From DAOOOU01 sp964435635 (GTDB taxonomy: Bacteria > Bacillota_I > Bacilli_A > RF39 > UBA660), in NCBI GenBank assembly GCA_964435635.1, contig CAYSZU010000001.1:1-64000 (forward strand): 64,000 nt of DNA, given 5' to 3'. The number at the start of each line of letters is the position of its first letter. Position 1 is the stretch's first letter. The notes beneath the pieces were generated by a model. It had not been told where the DNA came from. It saw only the letters and a list, made by a program, of their open reading frames with translations, and did no database searches. This document shows positions 35,837-44,474 of this stretch, piece by piece. The position numbers and the translations under genes were made by a program.

Positions 35837-36721
35837 TTATCCCTCGATATTTATTCCCAATATTTCGATAATTCTCTCTAAGTCTTTTTCTGAGTCAAAT
35901 GGAATTTCAATTTTATGAGAACCAATTTTAACCTTAGTCCCTATTTTTTCCCGCATAACATTTTCAAAAATATTATAGCGAATATTCGGACTTTTAACTC
36001 GATTAATTTTATTAGTCTTACTAAATTCATTATCTCCTGCTAGTTTTTCAACATCACGAACGCTCAAGTTCTCAGCAATTATTCGATTAGCTAAAGCTTC
36101 AGCTTGAAACTCATCAGCCATTTTACTTAAAACTCTGGCATGTCCCATTGAAATTTTATTTTCAGCAATCATTTTTTTAGTATTATTCGATAGTCTTAAA
36201 AGACCAATCATGTTAGTAATATGACTTCGACTTTTACCAAACTTTTTCGCTAATTCATCTTGGGTCATTCCGGTACTAGCAATAATTGCTTCAAAGGCTC
36301 CTGCCTCCTCGATCGGATTAAGGTTTTCTCTTTGAATGTTTTCGACTAGTGCTATTTCCATCATTTCCTGATCATCAAAATTTCTAATAATAGCCGGAAT
36401 CTTTTCTAAACCTGCTAACTTTGAAGCTTTTACTCTTCTTTCCCCGGCAACTAATTCATAACCCTTTATACTTTGTTTAACTATAATTGGTTGAACAACC
36501 CCGTGTTCTTTAATTGAATCAGCCAGTTCAATTAAGGCTTTTTCATCAAAGTTCTTTCTTGGTTGATAAGGGTTGCTGCGAATCTCAGCTAGATTAATTT
36601 CGATTATATCGCCTGGTTTTGTTTTAGTAACAATTTCCTTTTCAAAAGAATCGAAATCAATCCTTTCGTTTGAAAATAATTGCTCTAATCCTTTACCAAG
36701 TGCTTTTCTTTTAGTTTCCAT
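35837..36721 (-). CDS. parB: Chromosome-partitioning protein ParB (Spo0J)
   Basis: A 294-residue CTP-dependent DNA clamp. The N-terminal domain has the CTP-binding GERRVKASKLAG and ENIQRENLNPIEEA motifs, followed by the HTH (MTQDELAKKFGKSRSHITNMI) and a C-terminal dimerisation region. It should load at parS sites near oriC and be organised by ParA. It overlaps parA by 11 bases. A second ParB-like gene is at 53947-55290. Confidence 0.95.
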   Translation of the reverse strand: METKRKALGKGLEQLFSNERIDFDSFEKEIVTKTKPGDIIEINLAEIRSNPYQPRKNFDEKALIELADSIKEHGVVQPIIVKQSIKGYELVAGERRVKASKLAGLEKIPAIIRNFDDQEMMEIALVENIQRENLNPIEEAGAFEAIIASTGMTQDELAKKFGKSRSHITNMIGLLRLSNNTKKMIAENKISMGHARVLSKMADEFQAEALANRIIAENLSVRDVEKLAGDNEFSKTNKINRVKSPNIRYNIFENVMREKIGTKVKIGSHKIEIPFDSEKDLERIIEILGINIEG

Positions 36722-37496
36722 TACGACTTATCACTTCCTTTGCCAAATTTTGGTAGGCTAATGTGGCACGACTTTCTGGATCGTAGTCACTAATTGGTTT
36801 GCCATGACTAGGCGCCTCAACCAGTCTTACCAGCCTAGGAATTATAGTGTTAAAAACTTTGTTTTTAAAATATTTTCGCACCTCTTCAATAACTTCTAAA
36901 CCAATATTTGTTCTGCCGTCAAGCATAGTTAATAGAACTCCTTCAATTCTTAAATTCGTGTTCATGTTTGACTGAACCATAATAATTGAATTTAATAATT
37001 GGGTGATCCCTTCAAGGGCAAAAAATTCGCATTGAACAGGAATAATCACCGAGTCACTAGCAACTAAAGCATTCATCGTTGTAATTCCAAGTGACGGTTG
37101 GCAATCAATAATAATATAATCATAATTATCTTTAATAAGAGTTAGCGACTTACTTAGTTGTTCGTTTTGTCGAAAGCTATTGTCTTCTAACATTTTTTTA
37201 ACAAATTCTACATCGACCCCAGCTAGATTTATAGTTGAGGGAATAATTGAAAGGTTTTTAAATTTTGTTTTTATGATTGTTTTTTCTATCTCAACTACTT
37301 CTGTCATAACATCATAAATATCATATTGAAAATCATTAGAACTTAAGCCTAACCCAGTTGTTGCATTACCTTGAGGATCAAAGTCGATTAAAAGGGTTTT
37401 TTTTCCTTCTTTGCCCAAAGCAGAAGCTAAATTTATACTAGACGTTGTTTTACCAACGCCTCCTTTTTGGTTAACAAGTGAAATTATTTTTGCCAT
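36711..37496 (-). CDS. parA: Chromosome-partitioning ATPase ParA (Soj)
   Basis: A 261-residue ParA/MinD-type ATPase with the deviant Walker A KGGVGKTTSSINL, Walker B YIIIDCQPSLG and the switch region. It regulates segregation and, in Bacillus, DnaA activity. The ATG at 37496 has a GGTGG site; the in-frame GTG at 37505 lies within that site. Confidence 0.96.
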   Translation of the reverse strand: MAKIISLVNQKGGVGKTTSSINLASALGKEGKKTLLIDFDPQGNATTGLGLSSNDFQYDIYDVMTEVVEIEKTIIKTKFKNLSIIPSTINLAGVDVEFVKKMLEDNSFRQNEQLSKSLTLIKDNYDYIIIDCQPSLGITTMNALVASDSVIIPVQCEFFALEGITQLLNSIIMVQSNMNTNLRIEGVLLTMLDGRTNIGLEVIEEVRKYFKNKVFNTIIPRLVRLVEAPSHGKPISDYDPESRATLAYQNLAKEVISRNGN

Positions 37497-37532
37497 ATAT
37501 ACCACCTTTTCAAAGTATTCTTCACTTAAATT

Positions 37533-37561
37533 ATTTTATCACATATAATATTAAATGTCAT
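37533..37561 (-). promoter_or_regulatory. Promoter of parA-parB
   Basis: Minus-strand ATGACA (37561-37556), a 17-base spacer and TAAAAT (37538-37533), between the ftsH terminator and parA. Confidence 0.6.
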
Positions 37562-37573
37562 ATCATTTAAACA

Positions 37574-37601
37574 AAAAAGAAAGAATTCAATCTTTCTTTT
37601 T
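37574..37601 (-). terminator. Terminator of ftsH
   Basis: An 11-base perfect stem AAAAAGAAAGA / TCTTTCTTTTT with a 6-base loop; the minus-strand end is U-rich. The base of the stem touches the ftsH stop codon. Confidence 0.72.
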
Positions 37602-39576
37602 AAAGGCTGTTTTTTTCTTCGATTGCTTTTTCTAAATCTTCCTTTTTCATCTTAGCGTAGCCTTTAATTCCTTTTGCTTTAGCAACCTCTTTTAATTTTA
37701 ATAAGGTTGGACTAGGTGTAGTTTCTATCTCTGGCACTCTAATTTTCCCGGTCAAAACCAAACATTCTATTTGCTCTTTAGTTAAAGTCTCGTTTTCAAT
37801 TAAAGCCGCACTAATAGTTTTAACTAATTTTTCATTTTGACGTAATATTTTTTGGGCTGCTTCGTAGCATTCCTCAATTATCTTTCGCACTTCTTTGTCT
37901 ATTTCAAGTGCTACTTGATCGGAGAAGTTTTTCGATTTAGCATAATCTCTTCCCAAGAAAACTTCTTCGCTTCGATGCTCAAACTGCATTGGGCCAAGTC
38001 GACTCATTCCGTACTCGGTAACCATGCTACGGGCCGTCTTCGTTGCTCTTCTGAAATCGTCTGAAGCTCCAGTAGTAATTTCTCCTAGGAACATCTCTTC
38101 GCTTGCTCGTCCGCCAAGAAGACCAATTATTTGAGATTCTAACTCTCCTTTAGTAATGATTCCAATTTTTTCTTCTTTTGGCAACATCATTGTGTAGCCT
38201 CCAGCCATTCCACGCGGAATGATAGTAATCTTATGAACCTCTTGAGCGTCTGCTACCTTTAATCCAATTACAGCGTGTCCTGCTTCATGAATACTGACTA
38301 GAAGTTTTTCTTTGTCGGAAATCTTTCGACTTACTTTTGCAGGGCCAAGCAATACTCTGTCCGTTGCTTCGTCAATTTCATCCATCGTAATTTCTTGTTT
38401 GTTTCTTCGAACAGCTAATAAAGCTGATTCGTTTAATAGATTTTCTAAGTCAGCTCCACTAAATCCTGGTGTCCTTTGACTAACACTCTCTAAATTAACG
38501 CTTTTAGCAAAAATTTTGTTTTTAGCGTGAACGCCTAAAATAGCTTCTCTTTCCTTTTTATCAGGAAGACTAACGGTTACCTGGCGATCAAATCTGCCCG
38601 GCCTTAATAAGGCTGGATCTAAAACGTCGGGACGATTTGTGGCCGCAATAATGATTATTCCTTCATTAGCACCGAAACCATCCATCTCTGTTAGTAACTG
38701 ATTTAAAGTTTGTTCTCTTTCGTCATGTCCGCCCCCTAAGCCAGTTCCTCTTTGGCGACCAACGGCATCGATTTCATCAATGAAGATTAGACATGGAGCA
38801 GTTTGTTTCGCTTGTTTAAACATATCTCTAACACGGCTGGCACCAACACCAACAAATAACTCAACAAAGTCTGAACCACTAATATAATAAAAAGGAACGC
38901 TTGCTTCTCCAGCTACAGCTTTTGCTAATAAAGTTTTTCCTGTTCCCGGAGGACCAACAAGTAAAACTCCTTTTGGAATTCTGGCACCCATTTTTTGGAA
39001 TTTCTTCGGATTTTTTAAAAAATCAATTAACTCAGCGACTTCTTCTTTTTCTTCTTTAAGTCCCGCAACATCTTTAAAGCTTAGTTTACCACCTTCGTCG
39101 CTTAACTTCGCTCTACTGCGGCCAAAATCCATTGATTTATTATTGCCGCTCGCTAGTTTATTAAATAAATAAAAGGTCGCAACAACTAATAGTATTATCG
39201 GCAAAATATTACCAATTATCAATAAAATTGTGCTTGAGCCAGGATCTTTATTAGTATCATAAACATCTAATTCGTTTTCTTCAGCGTAGTTTAAGATAAC
39301 GCTTATTTGCTCAGCAACAAACTTAGCAGAAAACGTCTCAGTTTCTTTATAATCTACTAATTTTCCCTCAACATAATAAATACTGTCATTATTATTCGGT
39401 GTTATAGTTAATTCTACAACCGTTTCTTTTTCTATCTCCTTAATTAAGTCGCCTGTTGATAATTCATGAACCTCTTGTTTAGAATAATTAAAATAGTAAA
39501 GCGTCCCTAAAATTATCATTAATAGAATAAGATAAGGGAACGAAGTTTTTATTGTGTTATTTTTTTTCATCTTCAT
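37600..39576 (-). CDS. ftsH: ATP-dependent membrane metalloprotease FtsH with C-terminal SAP/Rho-N-like extension
   Basis: A 658-residue protein with two N-terminal transmembrane segments (about 12-30 and 110-135), an AAA+ domain (Walker A GPPGTGKT, Walker [11 protein letters not shown], second region of homology [17 protein letters not shown]) and a zinc protease motif HEAGH. The final 35 or so residues, after residue 620, read [20 protein letters not shown] and then [11 protein letters not shown], which looks like a HeH/SAP/Rho-N helix-extended-loop-helix module. That extension is not part of standard FtsH. It follows tilS as in Bacillus, although hprT is missing between them. Confidence 0.95.
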   Translation of the reverse strand: MKMKKNNTIKTSFPYLILLMIILGTLYYFNYSKQEVHELSTGDLIKEIEKETVVELTITPNNNDSIYYVEGKLVDYKETETFSAKFVAEQISVILNYAEENELDVYDTNKDPGSSTILLIIGNILPIILLVVATFYLFNKLASGNNKSMDFGRSRAKLSDEGGKLSFKDVAGLKEEKEEVAELIDFLKNPKKFQKMGARIPKGVLLVGPPGTGKTLLAKAVAGEASVPFYYISGSDFVELFVGVGASRVRDMFKQAKQTAPCLIFIDEIDAVGRQRGTGLGGGHDEREQTLNQLLTEMDGFGANEGIIIIAATNRPDVLDPALLRPGRFDRQVTVSLPDKKEREAILGVHAKNKIFAKSVNLESVSQRTPGFSGADLENLLNESALLAVRRNKQEITMDEIDEATDRVLLGPAKVSRKISDKEKLLVSIHEAGHAVIGLKVADAQEVHKITIIPRGMAGGYTMMLPKEEKIGIITKGELESQIIGLLGGRASEEMFLGEITTGASDDFRRATKTARSMVTEYGMSRLGPMQFEHRSEEVFLGRDYAKSKNFSDQVALEIDKEVRKIIEECYEAAQKILRQNEKLVKTISAALIENETLTKEQIECLVLTGKIRVPEIETTPSPTLLKLKEVAKAKGIKGYAKMKKEDLEKAIEEKNSL

Positions 39577-39591
39577 ATTTTTCTCCTTTGT

Positions 39592-40902
39592 TTAAACATA
39601 CTCGATTATTATATCATACTTTTCGCTTTTTGATTTATCAAAATGTGTTTTTTTTAAGCCCGGTAACCAAACTATTTGACCGTTTGAGTCAATTACAAGG
39701 GGCCAATCTTTTCTTTCTCTAAGAGGAACCTTAGCGTCAATAAAGATATCTTTAATTTTTTTATGGCCATTCATGTTTTTAATTGATATGAAATCACCAT
39801 TTTTTTTAGAACGAACTAAGAGTGGCAGTTTAATTTCCTTGTTATTAAGTCTAGTACAATAATTATTAGTAAGACTTGATGAAGAAACAACTCTAAGGGT
39901 TTTTCCGTTTGGTAACATTGTCTCTTCCTCTAAGATCATTTGGTAACTTTTCCCAACCTTATTTTTAGTAAAAATAAGGTTATCATATTCCTTAACGGCC
40001 TCTATTTTATTTGGCAAGAAAATTGAGTCATTGGCATTTTTATTATTAATCATTTTTTTAATTAGATCAACATGAGTGCTATTAACTAAGTTTAGATTGT
40101 CTTTATAAATGTCAGCCATAATTTTTTCAATGATTTTTGCTTGGATTAAATCATCTAGTTTTTTGAGTTTTACTATATTATATTTATTAGTTTGCTTAAT
40201 GGTTTTCATTTTTTGATTAACAATATTATCGATATAATTACTATATTTTAATAATTCATTACTAAAATTAATAAATTTTTGATGAACTTTGGGATCTTCT
40301 TTCTTTAAAAACGGTAGGACATAATGGCGATATCGGTTGCGGGTATAATCGTCTTCATAATTAGAGGAATCTTCAACATAAGGAATATTATCCTTTTGCA
40401 AGGAAGAGATTATTTCTTCTTTCGTAATGCCTAAGAGCGGTTTAATTATAACTAAGTTGTCTTCTTCGGTTAAGTATTTAAATCCGGCGTAACCCTTTAA
40501 ATTAGAACCGCGTACAATTCGCATTAAGATAGTTTCAATTAAATCATCACCATGGTGGGCTGTTAAAATATATTTAGCTTGATACTTTTCTTTTAGTTGT
40601 TTAAAAAACTTGTATCTCTTTTTTCTTAGTTCTGCTTCATTGTATTTAGGACCATCTTTAATTAATAGACCCTCATATATAATATTAAACTGCTGGCAGT
40701 ATTCTTTAACAAATGCACTTTCTGCTTTACTAGCAGGACGAAGATTGTGATCAACATTAGCACAAACTATTTTTAAAGCCTTAAAGTTGATCCGTAAAAG
40801 GTCTAATAAAAACATTGAATCTGGACCACCAGAACAACCAATGATAATTATATCATTTTCAAATAAATAACTTTTTAGTTTTGTAATTACTTCTTTTTTC
40901 AT
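39592..40902 (-). CDS. tilS: tRNA(Ile)-lysidine synthase
   Basis: A 436-residue PP-loop ATPase that converts the CAU anticodon of tRNA-Ile2 to lysidine. The PP-loop GCSGGPDSMFL, the DHNLR motif and TAHHGDDLIET are clear; the C-terminal TilS domains follow. The ATG at 40902 gives the family start; a frame open back to 40974 overlaps the upstream yitT gene. It precedes ftsH by 15 bases. Confidence 0.93.
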   Translation of the reverse strand: MKKEVITKLKSYLFENDIIIIGCSGGPDSMFLLDLLRINFKALKIVCANVDHNLRPASKAESAFVKEYCQQFNIIYEGLLIKDGPKYNEAELRKKRYKFFKQLKEKYQAKYILTAHHGDDLIETILMRIVRGSNLKGYAGFKYLTEEDNLVIIKPLLGITKEEIISSLQKDNIPYVEDSSNYEDDYTRNRYRHYVLPFLKKEDPKVHQKFINFSNELLKYSNYIDNIVNQKMKTIKQTNKYNIVKLKKLDDLIQAKIIEKIMADIYKDNLNLVNSTHVDLIKKMINNKNANDSIFLPNKIEAVKEYDNLIFTKNKVGKSYQMILEEETMLPNGKTLRVVSSSSLTNNYCTRLNNKEIKLPLLVRSKKNGDFISIKNMNGHKKIKDIFIDAKVPLRERKDWPLVIDSNGQIVWLPGLKKTHFDKSKSEKYDIIIEYV

Positions 40903-40945
40903 TGCCATCTCTTCTTTGCTGTTATTGTAACTAAAAATAACTGAT

Positions 40946-41809
40946 TTAGCAATGATGTTTTTTCTTTCCGGCAAATAGTTTATTATTTTTATTTACCGCC
41001 GCATGAGAATCAGTGATTGTAATAAAAGCATTTTTATCTATCGCTAAAACTCCGCCTTTAACTTTATAATAATTTTCGGTCTTTACAACACACATAATAA
41101 TTTGCTTTATCCCACGAGAATCTTTTCTTTCAGCATCGATTAATGTGATATCACAGCGGCAAACCTCCATCAAATACTTTTTAACCTTTACTGGGGCGAT
41201 TGTATTAATATAAAATATTTTATTATCTCCGATTCCATCAAGCTTTTGATTGGCAAATAATAAAATAATGATAAAAATAATGATTGAGTAAGCCATATTT
41301 TCTAAACCAAAAACTAAACCGCCGCTAATGACAATTAAGCCATCAACTGCAAGCGATGATAACCCAAAAGATATATTGAACATTTTACTAAATATTTTAT
41401 TAATAACATCAGTTCCACCAGAAGTAAAACCGTTATTAAAAATTAAGCGATAACCAATGCTAATAACTATCCCAGCAAAAATAGCTTGAGCTAGAAGATC
41501 AACATCACCTACTTTAAGATAAGGTGTTAGAAAACTTGTTAGATATACCATGATTGGCATTAATATTGCTCCATAAATAGAATTAATGAAATCCTGGCGG
41601 TTAATAATAAAATAACTAATTGTCATAATAAATATATTGGCTAGAGCAATATAAACCTCAACTCTAATATTCCAAGAATAATTAAAAAGCAGAGCTATAC
41701 CAGTTACATCTTCAACTACAAAATTGTTTGGCGCTAAAAAGGCATTAAAGGCTAATGCGATTATTGAGATTCCACATAATAAAGAGGCAATTCTTTTTAA
41801 TCTTGTCAT
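40946..41809 (-). CDS. YitT family membrane protein, second copy
   Basis: A 287-residue paralogue of the product of 24287-25186, with the same layout: multiple hydrophobic segments, GFTSGGTDVINKI, then a DUF2179 domain (QIIMCVVKTENYYKVKGGVL and DKNAFITITDSHA). The function is unknown. Its ATG overlaps the prfB stop codon (TAATG), so it is translationally coupled to release factor 2. Confidence 0.87.
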   Translation of the reverse strand: MTRLKRIASLLCGISIIALAFNAFLAPNNFVVEDVTGIALLFNYSWNIRVEVYIALANIFIMTISYFIINRQDFINSIYGAILMPIMVYLTSFLTPYLKVGDVDLLAQAIFAGIVISIGYRLIFNNGFTSGGTDVINKIFSKMFNISFGLSSLAVDGLIVISGGLVFGLENMAYSIIIFIIILLFANQKLDGIGDNKIFYINTIAPVKVKKYLMEVCRCDITLIDAERKDSRGIKQIIMCVVKTENYYKVKGGVLAIDKNAFITITDSHAAVNKNNKLFAGKKKHHC

Positions 41810-42910
41810 TATCCCGCTCTTTTCTCTTCTTTTAATACCGATTCAATTATTTCCGTTATTTCCCCATTCAATACTTTATCAACCTGAGCTGTTTCATAAT
41901 TAGCACGATAGTCTTTTACTAATGTATATGGTTCTAAAACATAACTTCTAATTTGGCTCCCAAAATTAATACTTTCATTATTATCCTTAAACTTCGATAA
42001 TTCTTTTTCGTTGCTTTCTAAGTGTAGCTTATATAATTTACTTTTCAAAATTTTAAGGGCTTGCTCTTTATTTTTGATTTGGCTCCGCTCATTTTGACAA
42101 GTTACAACGATTTTTGATGGTAAGTGGGTAATTCGAACAGCTGAATCAGTTGTATTTACGTGTTGGCCACCAGCCCCACTACTTCGATAAACATCGATTT
42201 TTAAATCTTTTTCATTTATTTCAATATTTATTAATTGTTCAAACTTTGGGGTAATATTTATTGAAGCAAAAGATGTGTGACGCCTGGAATTAGAATCAAA
42301 AGGCGAAATTCTTACTAGGCGATGAACACCAGCTTCGCATTTTAAGTAACCATATGCATAAAGCCCGCTAATTAAAAGCATTATATTTTTAATTCCGGCT
42401 TCCTCCCCTTTTTGTTCATCGATAATTTCTATTTTAAAGCCATTTTTTTCGCAAAACTTTAAATACATTCTATAAAGCATTAAAGCCCAATCACAAGACT
42501 CTGTTCCACCGGCCCCAGGATGAATTTCTAAGTAGCAACTAAGTTCATCAAATTCGCCATTTAGTAAAGTTTTTGTTTCAAGTCCCTTTATTTGGTTTTC
42601 AATAACATTAAGCATTTGACCAATCTCATCTTCAATTTCTGTTTCGCTATTATCAATATTCAAATACTCATCAACTTCATTAAGGTTTATTTCAATAACT
42701 TTTACCTCGTCAACAAGCTTTTTTAGACTAGCAATCTTTATATTAGTTTGGCTAGCATTTTCAATATCATCCCAAAAACTTTCCTGTTTAGTTAATTCTT
42801 CTAATTGGTCAATCTCTTTTTCTTTGCTAGCGACGTCAAAGCGTCCTCCGAAGTTCGCTTATTTTATAAAGACACTTTTCTTTTTGTTGTTTTAATTCAT
42901 ATTTTTCCAT
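41809..42910 (-). CDS. prfB: Peptide chain release factor 2, expressed by +1 programmed frameshift
   Basis: The gene is in two frames. The ATG at 42910 opens 24 codons (MEKYELKQQKEKCLYKISEL to RTL) ending at an in-frame TGA (42838-42836). A +1 shift at CTT-T-GAC joins it to 342 further residues ending at 41809; that is join 42910-42839 and 42837-41809, 366 residues in total. The stop-recognition motif is SPF (RISPFDSN), specific for UGA/UAA, and the catalytic GGQ is in SSGAGGQHVNTTDS. The length equals a normal RF2. Low RF2 levels would favour the shift, an autoregulatory loop known across bacteria. Confidence 0.96.
42836..42849 (-). promoter_or_regulatory. prfB programmed +1 frameshift site
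   Basis: Minus-strand GGAGG (42849-42845), a 3-base spacer, then CTT TGA followed by C, the canonical RF2 recoding signal: an internal Shine-Dalgarno element placed just upstream of CUU-UGA-C. The spacing equals that of the E. coli site. Confidence 0.95.
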
Positions 42911-42942
42911 ATTATTACCTCACTTTTATTATACATTAAATT

Positions 42943-42973
42943 ATAAAAAAAGAAATAACTTAATAGTTATCTC
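42943..42973 (-). terminator. Terminator between the PH-domain gene and prfB
   Basis: A 9-base stem GAGATAACT / AGTTATTTC (one G-U pair) with a 4-base loop, followed by CTTTTTTT on the minus strand. A TATAAT at 42933-42928 downstream could start prfB transcription. Confidence 0.72.
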
Positions 42974-43009
42974 GTAGAAATAATTTTATAATAAATATTC
43001 GCCAAATTA

Positions 43010-43621
43010 TTAACCTTTATATTCGGTATTATAACCATGATTTTCATTTGGTCTTTTATTATTCGGATACATTATATCTGTATAAATATCTTTTTGTAGT
43101 TTTTTAATGATGTTATATACTTCAATATAATTTGAAATGCTATTAATAGCTATTGAGGCAGTTCCATCACTAATTGTGCGTTGGCTTGATGTAGATATAA
43201 TGTCACCAACATTAAACATTTGATCAAATATTCCTCGATGTAAATTTATTTGTGATAATTCGGCAAACGGTTTAACATCAAACGTTTTTTTAAAAACACC
43301 GCCTGATATATATATCGCATTATCCGTAACAATATATTCGGTATTCCTGTATTTTCTAAAAGTAAGTAAAACTCCGCCTAAGTAAATCCATACCGGCATT
43401 AAATGGATAAGCATAAAAGGAATTAAAAAGTATAGTGCTCCCTCATTTCCTTCCGAAAAAATTGTAAATCCGATAAGACCAAAATCTATTATTGCCCAAA
43501 TAATTGCAAACGGTAATAACGGATTAAATATGCTTTCGAATACATAACATTTTTTATTTGGCTTTCCTTCATATAGAATTTTTTCTTTATCGCCAATTAA
43601 CTTTTTTAAATCGTTTTTCAT
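43010..43621 (-). CDS. PH domain-containing membrane protein (bPH2/YdbS-like)
   Basis: A 203-residue protein with two hydrophobic segments (about residues 33-52 and 62-85) followed by a bacterial PH domain: YRNTEYIVTDNAIYISGGVF and ELSQINLHRGIFDQMFNVGDI are typical of the bPH2/DUF304 family. Function is unknown; such proteins are membrane-associated. It has its own promoter and terminator. Confidence 0.78.
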   Translation of the reverse strand: MKNDLKKLIGDKEKILYEGKPNKKCYVFESIFNPLLPFAIIWAIIDFGLIGFTIFSEGNEGALYFLIPFMLIHLMPVWIYLGGVLLTFRKYRNTEYIVTDNAIYISGGVFKKTFDVKPFAELSQINLHRGIFDQMFNVGDIISTSSQRTISDGTASIAINSISNYIEVYNIIKKLQKDIYTDIMYPNNKRPNENHGYNTEYKG

Positions 43622-43643
43622 CTTATATTCCTCTCTATTATCA

Positions 43644-43672
43644 ATAATATCATAATTTTAGTTTAATGTAAA
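43644..43672 (-). promoter_or_regulatory. Promoter of the PH-domain gene
   Basis: Minus-strand TTTACA (43672-43667), a 17-base spacer and TATTAT (43649-43644), in a 157-base spacer whose remainder holds no recognisable gene. Confidence 0.6.
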
Positions 43673-43778
43673 TATTGAGAGTAGACTTTTTAATCTGTTT
43701 ACATATAAAGATATGTCTTAATTAAATCCTTTATCAATTATGCTAATTATCTTTTAGTTAATATTTTGTTTAACTAGC

Positions 43779-44432
43779 TCATTTAAACAAATCGATAACT
43801 TGTGCTAAATCAGCAAATTTTTTATAGATGATTTTTAAGGTTTCTTCCGAAGGAGTTTTCAAATCAGGAATCAAGATAGCTTTCATTCCGGCATTTACTG
43901 CTGATTTAATTCCTAAGTCAGAATCCTCTAAAGCGATTGCCTTCTGTGGTTTTATCCCCAACATTTCACAACTTTTTAAATATATTTGGGGGCTTGGTTT
44001 TGGTTCAGTAATCATGTCGCCACCAATAACATAATCAAAAATGCTAATATCTAGGTGCGCTTGGGCAAACCTCTGATGTATTTTTTCAAACCTAGATGAT
44101 GAGGCGATTGCAATCTTAATGTTTTTTGACTTAAGAAAAGTTAACAGTTCATTTAAACCTTTTTTTATTCTTAAGCCATTTGTTTTGACGTCTTCATCCA
44201 TAAATATTTTATTTAATCTTCTAAATTCTATTGGGTCAAAACCATTTCCTAATTCTGCTTTTAACTTAGCGTCGATTAAATCATTTCTTCTGCCTATGCA
44301 TTCAATAATTAGATCCAAGGGAACGTTATAACCATAGACTTCATTTGTTTTCTGAACTGCGTCTAACCAAAGCTTTTCCGTGTCAAACATTAGTCCATCC
44401 ATATCAAAAACTACCGCTTCAATTTCATTCAT
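43779..44432 (-). CDS. HAD-superfamily hydrolase (beta-phosphoglucomutase/phosphatase-like)
   Basis: A 217-residue HAD enzyme with the nucleophile motif DMDGLMFDTE, motif II ASSS, the Lys in EPKPSPQIY and the acidic motif LEDSDLGIKSA. The helical cap is class C1, as in beta-phosphoglucomutases and sugar-phosphate phosphatases. Substrate is not assignable. It follows secA by 42 bases with no visible terminator and is probably co-transcribed. Confidence 0.88.
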   Translation of the reverse strand: MNEIEAVVFDMDGLMFDTEKLWLDAVQKTNEVYGYNVPLDLIIECIGRRNDLIDAKLKAELGNGFDPIEFRRLNKIFMDEDVKTNGLRIKKGLNELLTFLKSKNIKIAIASSSRFEKIHQRFAQAHLDISIFDYVIGGDMITEPKPSPQIYLKSCEMLGIKPQKAIALEDSDLGIKSAVNAGMKAILIPDLKTPSEETLKIIYKKFADLAQVIDLFK

Positions 44433-44474
44433 CTGCTTTTTCCAATCTATAAAGGTCTTCGTTTTTCATTTAAT

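Noticed and set aside
37168..37174. A TGTCGAA 0A-box-like sequence on the plus strand inside parA
   Set aside because: It lies in the middle of a conserved coding region, has no promoter beside it, and a 7-mer match is expected by chance in 64 kb.
41809..42663. A 284-residue release factor 2 starting at an internal ATG
   Set aside because: The upstream 24-codon frame plus the canonical CTT-TGA-C shift site restores a full-length 366-residue RF2, so the short version is an annotation artefact.
43746..43770. TAGTTAA / TTAACTA inverted repeat downstream of the HAD gene
   Set aside because: The stem is short and AT-only and has no U-tract in the direction of transcription, so it is not a supportable terminator.
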